This document shows, piece by piece, positions 56,474 to 64,000 of a stretch of DNA of 64,000 nt. Numbering within the stretch: the stretch's first letter is position 1; every line of letters begins with the position of its first letter. The position numbers and the translations under genes are program-made. The notes under the pieces were generated by a model, which saw only the letters and a list, made by a program, of their open reading frames with translations, was not told the origin of the DNA and made no database searches. This DNA is from Acorus gramineus (lineage: Eukaryota > Streptophyta > Magnoliopsida > Acorales > Acoraceae), in NCBI GenBank assembly GCA_030737835.1, contig CM060847.1, forward strand, positions 16,406,656-16,470,655, written 5' to 3'.

Positions 56474-56845
56474 ATCCCCACCGTCAAATCTCCCTCCAAG
56501 CAGCACTACCACCTCCTCCCCCTATCAACCAACATCATCTTCGGCTGGTCCTTCACCGGCACGATCCGTTACGTCACAGCCGGCCCGAACCTCTCCCTCC
56601 CAAACGAATGCCAGGCATTCCTGCTCGGCCGAGGTTGTAAGATCAACCAGACTATCAAGTCGGCATGGTTTACTACGGAGATGAACGGTTTCCGCTCCTC
56701 TTGCGACTTCTGGGCCTGCTTCGCCGACCACTCCCACTCCCACTCCTCGAATTGCCCTCCGATCACTCTGTCACCGTTGAAAAGGCCATCTTGTATTCTT
56801 GTTCTCTCAAAGAGAACTAGAGGCCACTATTGCTCTGCTGCGTGA
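56474..56845 (+). CDS. Open frame of array unit 1, unidentified (no clear start)
   Basis: After a TGA the plus strand stays open for 123 codons: IPTVKSPSKQHYHLLPLSTN, then IIFGWSFTGTIRYVTAGPNL, CQAFLLGRGCKINQTIKSAW, FTTEMNGFRSSCDFWACFAD and on to GHYCSAA. It is cysteine-rich and more protein-like than the proline/serine-rich frame that overlaps it from ATG at 56454. It is kept in all three units. There is no ATG before residue 80 or so, so it would have to be an exon; TTTCTCTCTACCAG upstream could be an acceptor. I do not recognise it. Confidence 0.3.
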   Translation: MPTVKSPSKQHYHLLPLSTNIIFGWSFTGTIRYVTAGPNLSLPNECQAFLLGRGCKINQTIKSAWFTTEMNGFRSSCDFWACFADHSHSHSSNCPPITLSPLKRPSCILVLSKRTRGHYCSAA

Positions 56846-57302
56846 AGGAGGAGTCTCATAAGGAACAACGCCATGGACGCTCGCCTTTCAAAGGAGCTCC
56901 GCAGGGAAGAAAGGAGAAAAAAAGTGAGGGTGAATGAAGAAAGGGAAAAAGAAGGGTATTTTGGTCTTTGAAAAAGACTAAAATGTCTTTACATTAATTT
57001 TAAGGGACTATATTGACTTTTCATATGTAAGTGAATGGAATATTCATGGAATATTATGTAACTTTGGATGAAAAATTAATACAAAGATGGAAATAATTAA
57101 CCATATCTATATGAGGGACTTGTATGACTGGCCCAATAATCACATTGACTAATATGATTTTTCGAATGTTTGCAGAGACTCATGTATCTTTAATACATAA
57201 AATAAATATTGTCTAATAAGATAGAGACCTAAGGAGATTTACTGATTTTACATGAACTATCGTGAGATGCATGCATTTGAAAGGAGCCATGTTGCCTCCT
57301 AT

Positions 57303-57916
57303 CAATGGCGGGTCCAATTTTTTTTTGAAAGGAGGCTTAAAAACAAGAGGGTTGTTATACTTTATTTTTTTTACTATCCAAAATACAATTTTATATACCT
57401 CGTTAGACGATATATATACATCGTTAAATATTTTTTTGCATTTACAAAAATAAATTCATTTAATTTGAAAAAGAACGATTTACATTTTTTTGTCAAAACA
57501 TGTAACTCATTAGATGATGTTTAATATTTAAAAAAAATGAAAACATGCGTGGTATGAGTTTTGGTGGGTAAAAATGAATGAGTCAAACGTTTCCAAAAAA
57601 AAAAAATTAGACATGGTCCATCTACAATCCCATTTGTAGTTCACGCACAAATAATATTTCATGTAACTTACACTGTATAGTTTCATTTATACAAAATGCA
57701 AGATATTTTAACTAGGTATATACCTATGTCATTTTGAACTACTGATAACGTATATAAGATGGTCATTTTAGAAACTTTTGTTATTGTAAAAAAACAGATC
57801 TCTTTTATATTGTTGTACTTTTTATTTTTGTTAATTTAGAATAATATAAATGCAATAGTTTTTCCTATAAAAAAAAAAGTTTGCCCCCCCTATATCTCAA
57901 CGTGGGTTAGCCTCTG
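57303..57916. mobile_element. hAT MITE in array unit 1, 614 bp
   Basis: The ends CAATGGCGGGTCC and CAGAGGCTAACCCACG (right end, reverse complement) are hAT-like. The target duplication CCTCCTAT is perfect (57295-57302 and 57917-57924). No coding capacity. The same insertion is in units 2 and 3, so it is older than the array. Confidence 0.8.
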
Positions 57917-58623
57917 CCTCCTATCTTCATATTTTTATTTTTATTGACAAACATTTTTTTTATAAAACATTTCGTACATAAGGTTCTTTTATAATCTTAT
58001 CTAAAAATTATTTATATGTGCATTATAAAAATTAAAAGTAACTTGATTTAGTGAATATGTAATATAGATTTTTAATGTAATGAGATTGAGATTTTTTTAT
58101 TTTCATAAGTTTTCAAAGAGTTAAATCAATTTCTTTAAAGGAAATTAAATTTTAAATGAGTATTAGAATAATTTATCATGTATGATTAAGATTAACTACG
58201 GATCTAATTAATTTTAATTACAATAGGGAATAAATTAAGCGTTAAAGACAACAACATTATTCTAATCTTTAAAAAAGTCATATACATGCTTCCACATGTT
58301 GGACAGCCCGTACAAGTCTCTTAAACATTGAATAATACCCATATTCATCCCTACCATCTCTTCTACAGTTTTACCTAGCTCTAACTAACTCAACTAGGGT
58401 GAAACCTAACTTAGCATGACGAATGACTATTCTGCCTTCCATTCAATTAACCACTCCCCTCTCTGCCCCATGTTAGAACAGCAGCCCCATTAACCAAACA
58501 CTAACTCCTCCACTTTCTCTCTACCAGGCGGCAGTGTTTGCACCCAACCGCCACAACTGCATCCACCGCCCTTTCTGTAATTTTTTGAGACTCAAAGGAC
58601 CTTATGAAGAACCCAAGCTTTGA

Positions 58624-58995
58624 ATCCCCACCGTCAAATCTCCCTCCAAGCAGCACTACCACCTCCTCCCCCTATCAACCAACATCATCTTCGGCTGGTC
58701 CTTCACCGGCACGATCCGTTACGTCACAGTCGGCCCGAACCTCTCCCTCCCAAACGAATGCCAGGCATTCCTGCTCGGCCGAGGTTGTAAGATCAACCAG
58801 ACTATCAAGTCGGCATGGTTTACTACGGAGATGAACGGTCTCCGCTCCTCTTGCGACTTCTGGGCCTGCTTCGCCTCCCACTCCCACTCCCACTCCTCGA
58901 ATTGCCCTCCGATCACTCTGTCACCGTTGAAAAGGCCATCTTGTATTCTTGTTCTCTCAAAGAAAAATAGAGGCCACTATTGCTCTGCTGCGTGA
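58624..58995 (+). CDS. Open frame of array unit 2, unidentified
   Basis: Same 123-codon frame as in unit 1, ending at TGA. Differences include valine-to-valine and alanine-to-valine type changes near YVT-x-GPNL and one change near CFASHSHSHS. No stop has appeared. No recognised domain; it may be one exon of a multiplied gene or non-coding GC-rich sequence. Confidence 0.3.
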   Translation: MPTVKSPSKQHYHLLPLSTNIIFGWSFTGTIRYVTVGPNLSLPNECQAFLLGRGCKINQTIKSAWFTTEMNGLRSSCDFWACFASHSHSHSSNCPPITLSPLKRPSCILVLSKKNRGHYCSAA

Positions 58996-59455
58996 AGGAG
59001 GAGTCTCATAAGGAACAACGCCATGGACGCTCGCCTTTCAAAGGAGCTCCGCAGGGAAGAAAGGAGAAAAAAGTGAGGGTGAATGAAGAAAGGGAAAAAG
59101 AAGAAGGGGTATTTTGGTCTTTGAAAAGGACTAAAATGTTTTTACATTAATTTTAAGGGACTATATTGACTTTTCATATGTAAGTGAATGGAATATTCAT
59201 GGAATATTATGTAACTTTGGATGAAAAATTAATACAAAGATGGAAATAATTAACCATATCTATATGAGGGACTTGTATGACTGGCCCAATAATCACATTG
59301 ACTAATATGATTTTTTGAATGTTTGCAGAGACTCATGTATTTTTAATACATAAAATAAATATTGTCTAATAAGATAGAGACCTAAGGAGATTTACTGATT
59401 TTACATGAACTATCGTGAGATGCATGCATTTGAAAGGAGCCATGTTGCCTCCTAT

Positions 59456-60076
59456 CAATGGCGGGTCCAATTTTTTTTGAAAGGAGGCTTAAAAACAAGA
59501 GGGTTGTAATACTTAATTTTTTTTACTATCCAAAATACAATTTTATATACCTCGTTAGACGATATATATACATCGTTAAATATTTTTTTGCATTTACAAA
59601 AATAAATTCATTTAATTTGAAAAAGAACGATTTACATTTTTTTGTCAAAACATGTAACTCATTAGATGATGTTTAATATTTTAAAAAAATGAAAACATGC
59701 GTGGTATGAGTTTTGGTGGGTAAAAATGAATGAGTCAAACGTTTCCAAAAAAAAAAAAATTAGACATGGTCCATCTACAATCCCATTTGTAGTTCACGCA
59801 CAAATAATATTTCATGTAATAAGGTATACACTGTATAGTTTCATTTATACAAAATGCAAGATATTTTAACTAGGTATATACCTATGTCATTTTGAACTAC
59901 TGATAACGTATATAAGATGGTCATTTTAGAAACTTTTGTTATTGTAAAAAAACAGATCTCTTTTATATTGTTGTACTTTTTATTTTTGTTAATTTAGAAT
60001 AATATAAATGCAATAGTTTTTCCTATAAAAAAAAAAAGTTTGGGCCCCACTATATCTCAACGTGGGTTAGCCTCTG
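59456..60076. mobile_element. hAT MITE in array unit 2, 621 bp
   Basis: Copy of the element in unit 1 with the same CCTCCTAT duplication (59448-59455 and 60077-60084). A few bases are added near 59818 (AATAAGG), which unit 3 shares. Confidence 0.8.
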
Positions 60077-60588
60077 CCTCCTATCTTCATATTTTTATTT
60101 TTATTGACAAACATTTTTTTTATAAAACATTTCGTACATAAGGTTCTTTTATTATTTTATCTAAAAATTATTTATATGTGCATTATAAAAATTAAAAGTA
60201 ACGTGATTTAGTGAATATGTAATATAGATTTTTAATGTAATGAGATTCGGATTTTTTTTTATTTTCATAAGTTTTCAAATAGTTAAATCAATTTCTTCTT
60301 CAAGAAGAAACTAAATTTTAAATGAGTATTAGAATAATTTATCTTGTATGATTAAGATTAACTACGAATCTAATTAATTTTAATTACGATAGGAAATAAA
60401 TTAAGCGTTAAAGACAACAACATTATTCTAATCTTTAAAAAAGTCATATACATGCTTCCACATGTTGGACAGCCCGTACAAGTCTCTTAAACATTGAATA
60501 ATACCCATATTCATCCCTACCATCTCCTCTACAGTTTTACCTGGCTCTAACTAACTCAACCAGGGTGAAACCTAACTTAGCATGACGA

Positions 60589-61161
60589 ATGACTATTCTG
60601 CCTTCCATTCAATTAACCACTCCCCTCTCTGCCCCATGTTGGAACAGCAGCCCCATTAACCAAACACTAACTCCTCCACTTTCTCTCTACCAGGCGGCAG
60701 TGTTTGCACCCAACCGCCACAACTGCATCCACCGCCCTTTCTGTAATTTTTTGAGACTCAAAGGACCTTATGAAGAACCCAAGCTTTGAATCCCCACCGT
60801 CAAATCTCCCTCCAAGCAGCACTACCACCTCCTCCCCCTATCAACCAACATCATCTTCGGCTGGTCCTTCACCGGCACGATCCGTTACGTCACAGTCGGC
60901 CCGAACCTCTCCCTCCCAAACGAATGCCAGGCATTCCTGCTCGGCCGAGGTTGTAAGATCAACCAGACTATCAAGTCGGCATGGTTTACTACGGAGATGA
61001 ACGGTTTCCGCTCCTCTTGCGACTTCTGGGCCTGCTTCGCCGACCACTCCCACTCCCACTCCTCGAATTGCCCTCCAATCACTCTGTCACGGTTGAAAAG
61101 GCCATCTTGTATTCTTGTTCTCTCAAAGAGAACTAGAGGCCACTATTGCTCTGCTGCGTGA
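60589..61161 (+). CDS. Open frames of array unit 3, unidentified
   Basis: From ATG at 60589 the frame reads MTILPSIQLTTPLSAPCWNS ... GPYEEPKL to TGA (60787-60789). In the same phase it then continues for 123 codons as in units 1 and 2, to a stop at 61159-61161. In units 1 and 2 the tryptophan codon after SAPC is TAG, so unit 3 has a longer open upstream part. The in-frame TGA is shared by all units. Either two exons are read together by chance or the region is non-coding. Confidence 0.3.
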
Positions 61162-61655
61162 AGGAGGAGTCTCATAAGGAACAACGCCATGGACGCTCGC
61201 CTTTCAAAGGAGCTCCGCAGGGAAGAAAGGAGAAAAAAGTGAGGGTGAATGAAGAAAGGGAAAAAGAAGAAGGGGTATTTTGGTCTTTGAAAAGGACTAA
61301 AATGTTTTTACATTAATTTTAAGGGACTATAATGACTTTTCATATGTAAGTGAAAGGAATATTCGTATAATATTATGTAACTTTGGATGAAAAATTAACA
61401 CAGGGATGTAAATAATTAACCATATCTATTTGAGGGACTTGTATGACCGGCCCAATAATCACATTGACTTATATGATTTTTTGAATGTTTGTAAATACTA
61501 TGTGTCTTTAACACATAAAATAAATATTGTCTAATAAGATAGAGACCTAAGGAGATTTATTGATTTTACATGGACCATCGTGAGATGCATGCATTTGAAA
61601 GTTCTTCTTCCTTACGGTCCTAGGGGTTTTAAAAAGGAGCCATGTTGCGTCCCAT

Positions 61656-62064
61656 CAATGGCGGGTCCAATTTGTTTTTGAAAGGGGGCTTAAAAACAAG
61701 AGGGTTGTTATACTTAATTTTTTTTACTGTCCAAAATACAATTTTATATACCTCGTTAGACGATGTATATACCTCGTTAAATATTTTTTTGCACTTATCA
61801 AAATAGATTCGTTCAACTTGAAAAAGAGCAATTTATATTTTTTTGTCAAAGCATGTAACTCATTAGATGATGTTTAATATTTAAAAGAAATGAAAACATG
61901 TGTGGTCTGAGTTTTAGTTGGTAAAAATGAATGGGTCAAATATTTTCCAAAAAAAAAAAAAAATTAGACATGATCCATCTACAATCCCATTTGTAGTGCA
62001 CGCATTTTTTTTTTAAATAATATTTCATGTAATAAGGTATACACTATATAGTTTCATTTGTAAA
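61656..62064. mobile_element. hAT MITE in array unit 3, truncated
   Basis: The left end CAATGGCGGGTCC is preserved after GTCCCAT. The right third is missing, because the array is cut at 62064. Confidence 0.75.
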
Positions 62065-62092
62065 AATATGGTGTCTTCTTTGATACAATGCC

Positions 62093-62159
62093 CGTTTGGA
62101 TTTACGATGGGTGGATTCTATGGTAGGGAATCCCCGTAACACCATCGTAAATCCAAACG
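62093..62159. repeat. 18-base perfect inverted repeat
   Basis: CGTTTGGATTTACGATGG (62093-62110) and its exact complement (62142-62159) enclose 31 bases. It lies just right of the end of the tandem array and may be a tiny MITE or a relic of the rearrangement that cut unit 3. Confidence 0.7.
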
Positions 62160-62164
62160 AAAAA

Positions 62165-63060
62165 CTCTCGTCTGCATTACCAAATGAAAATCAACTTTCA
62201 AATAATCAAAGGCAAAAAATATCCGTGTTTGAGAAGCTGTAAAAACAATGTTTCTCTATCATTCCCCGCTTTCCGAACACGGAGTTCCCAACCGTACTTC
62301 CAAGCGCATCCACAACCTTTTACTGCAAAAGAGATTAAACGGGTGATCCGACCAACGCCTAATAAAAAACGTCAGGGCCGGACGGATATCTGCCTGAGTT
62401 TTATAAGGCTTAATTTCTGGCCTATGCTGAAGGATGATATGGTGCAAGCACTTACTCATTTCCACCATACATCCACTTTGCCGCTCACTTGGGAGTTGGG
62501 GCTCAACGCATGTGATGCTAGTCCCTAAGATTCAATACCCGCAGAAACTCAAGGACTCTAGACCGATTAGTATATGTGACTCTAAGTACATAATTCTGGC
62601 ATGGATACTTGTTCGGAGACTCAAAACGGTGTTGACACATGTGGTAAGTCGATAGGGAGCAAGGGGCTTTCGTTCCCTCAAGATCAGTGCATGAAAATCT
62701 TTTCATTTTTTTTTTTTTTTTTAACTAAATGGTAGGCATGCGCTCTAATTTTATTTCAAAATCAAAACGAGCATGTCCAAAGCAGGGAAATGTAGAGAAA
62801 GAGTCTACCAAGAAAACAAAGCAAACAAAATAAAAAATTCACATCAAAGACTACTTCTCAATCATGATTTTTCCCTCGACATACAAGACTTTGCTTGCCC
62901 CCGCACACACAGTCTTTTCATTTTACAGGATGTACTTCACTCACTACAACGTAGAAAGGGGTGGCATGCGCTCATGGCTGCCAAGATTGATTTAGTCAGC
63001 GCCTACGAATCAGTTGAATGGCCGAATTTACTTTTGCTACAAGTCCTAAATACTACATAG
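62165..63060 (+). mobile_element. LINE reverse transcriptase relic, interrupted
   Basis: PFTAKEIKRVIRPTPNKK, then WPMLKDDMVQALTHFHHTST, MLVPKIQYPQKLKDSRPISI, CDSKYIILAWILVRRLKTVL and, after an insert (62710-62912), LQRRKGWHALMAAKIDLVSA with YESVEWPNLLLLQVLN. These are the first blocks of the LINE polymerase, up to the first catalytic Asp (KIDL). Several frame changes are present and the C-terminal blocks are absent. Confidence 0.75.
62710..62912 (-). mobile_element. Short LINE 3'-end retroposon nested in the LINE relic
   Basis: A 203-base minus-strand insert with poly(A) (poly(T) at 62710-62722) and the 3' sequence GAAATAAAATTAGAGCGCAT, like the 3' UTR of the LINE at 44354-44705. The target duplication TCTTTTCATTTT is perfect (62698-62709 and 62913-62924). 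It is younger than its host. Confidence 0.75.
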
Positions 63061-63084
63061 TCATATATACAATGAGCGTTGTTA

Positions 63085-63348
63085 GACGCAGTCCATGGCC
63101 GGGACGATGCCGTGGATAATCTATATACCTCAACAATCTTCCAATGAGGTATATATACCTCACTAGACCAAATATATACTTCGTTCAATTTTTTTTGTAT
63201 TCGTTAAAAATTGATAAATTCAATTCATCATGAAATTATACATGTTTTATCTTCAAAACATTTATCTCATTAAAACATATTTACAATTTTTTTTTAAATT
63301 AAAAAAACTGTGGACTTCCCACGGGACTGTCTCTCGGTTTGTCCCTAA
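63085..63348. repeat. MITE family G copy 3
   Basis: Ends with GCAGTCCATGGCCGGGACG and CCCACGGGACTGTCTCTCGG show partial inversion. The core has TATATACTTCGTTCAATTTT and AAAACATTTATCTCATTAAA. Related to 19853-20066 and 26760-26970. Confidence 0.45.
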
Positions 63349-64000
63349 TATTATTCATATATAATAGATCATATCACTGCTAGAAATGAAAGAGACGTCA
63401 TGTGTTCAGAAATTATATAGCATAAATCCAATAGAGTTGATACAATCTGTCCGTTTTGAGCCCAGATCCAAAAGGCGCTCATCTATTAAATATTTATAGT
63501 AGATCTCATCAAATGTTGAAAGGCTTGTTTGGATACTGTGTAAATGGGGGTGGATTTTCATTTGCACTGAATCAAACACAATATCTTGTTTGGTTATGAT
63601 AATTAAGTGTAACAAATAAAATCACAGGGTTCTCATTTGCTCCATCAAATGGGGCAATCAAAATCTCAACGAACCCCACGTGTTGTTATTTGCAACAACT
63701 TTTATTTTCACACCTCTCAAGTCTATGTAAAGTAATTTTACATTTTTATCCTCTAACAAATTTATTAAACTCCATATTATCTAAAACAAATATTTCTTCT
63801 CTTAATCTTATCTTAAGAATTAAAATAAATAATTACATTTTATACATTTATATAACTTAGAATAATATTAAAATATATCAAGAAATCTTAACTAACTATC
63901 ATAGATATTATCCAACAAAATTGCTATTTATAAAATATAAAATAACCTTGTGGGATTATTTTTTAGTTGAAATCATATTTATTTTTGTTTATATTCTATT
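63349..64000. other. AT-rich DNA, no supported gene
   Basis: GGCTTGTTTGGATACTGTG near 63521 and GGGGGTGGATTTTCATTTGC near 63547 are typical of MITE edges in plant genomes, but no matching right end was identified. The remainder is AT-rich. Confidence 0.35.

Larger units (their letters stand above)
55840..57993. repeat. Tandem array unit 1 (2154 bp)
   Basis: The unit starts ATCTTATCTAAAAATTATTT, contains a GC-rich open region (about 56370-56920), an AT-rich part and a hAT MITE (57303-57916), and ends GGTTCTTTTATA. Units 2 and 3 follow directly in the same orientation. In the GC-rich part I count only a handful of differences among units, so the array is young or kept similar by conversion. 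Confidence 0.9.
57994..60153. repeat. Tandem array unit 2 (2160 bp)
   Basis: Same layout as unit 1. The CACTCC repeat in the GC-rich part is changed at one place (TCGCCTCCCACTCC against TCGCCGACCACTCC in units 1 and 3). The open frame is kept (58624-58995). Confidence 0.9.
60154..62064. repeat. Tandem array unit 3 (truncated, about 1911 bp)
   Basis: Homologous to units 1 and 2 up to TATAGTTTCATTTG inside the hAT MITE, then it breaks off. Near 61598-61635 it has about 33 extra bases (TTCTTCTTCCTTACGGTCCT and more). It is the most diverged unit in its right half. It shares some variants with unit 1 and others with unit 2. Confidence 0.85.

Noticed and set aside
58604-58834. A 76-codon Ser/Pro/Thr-rich frame with ATG, repeated at 56454 and 60770
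   Set aside because: It is in a different phase from the cysteine-rich frame and is low complexity. Its conservation is explained by the recent tandem duplication.

Overview
The window reads as nuclear DNA of a flowering plant, most likely a eudicot. It is AT-rich and intron-like, has TATA-type plant promoters, and is packed with plant transposon families (hAT, MULE, Copia and Gypsy LTR elements, L1-type LINEs, tRNA-derived SINEs, fold-back MITEs). I see no rRNA gene, tRNA gene, CRISPR array or bacterial-style operon. Most long open frames are chance readings or transposon relics. The organism and chromosome cannot be named from the sequence alone.

The best candidates for working host genes are a dispersed family of small, very hydrophobic proteins, all on the minus strand. 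Copy 1 (2557-2772, one repeat unit), copy 2 (23049-23501, two units) and copy 4 (52532-53017, two units) are open. Copy 3 (32550-33003) is a pseudogene. Three of the four have a TATA box 66-124 bases before the first usable ATG; in copy 2 the first ATG opens a 20-codon upstream frame. Two-unit members are an internal tandem duplication of a module with two membrane segments and a conserved LFNLP-like motif. Copy 1 has only one module and looks either ancestral or collapsed. I do not recognise the family, and it is the most interesting host content here.

Layout. 1-6.9 kb: copy 1, fold-back MITEs and AT-rich repeats. 6.9-9.1 kb: a Copia fragment joined head-to-head to a GC-rich leader, primer-binding site and short LTR of an opposite-strand element. 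9.1-16.2 kb: low-complexity DNA, a possible minus-strand terminal exon (10943-11079), and an element with terminal inverted repeats that carries a GC-rich gene-like fragment (14867-16183). 16.2-22.7 kb: LINE, SINE, LTR and MITE debris. 22.7-24.1 kb: copy 2 and an LTR fragment. 24-30.1 kb: LINE pieces and a 3.03-kb MULE (27051-30079) with 10-base target duplications, a FAR1-like exon and mirror-image arrays of a TGTAACT motif. 30.1-36 kb: a GC-rich broken coding fragment, copy 3 and an old LTR element. 36-44 kb: more fold-back MITEs and precisely bounded non-autonomous hAT elements.

44-56 kb: a segmental duplication (copy A 44181-49200, copy B 54747-55725). Copy A has received a LINE fragment and a 3.59-kb hAT element with a decayed transposase; copy B preserves both empty sites. 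Between them lie another LINE with a perfect 16-base target duplication, gene copy 4 and a Gypsy gag fossil. 55.8-62.1 kb: a 2.15-2.16-kb unit repeated three times, each with a GC-rich open frame and the same hAT MITE. 62.1-64 kb: a LINE reverse transcriptase relic interrupted by a younger retroposon, then MITEs and AT-rich DNA. Apart from the membrane-protein family, little suggests genes working together.
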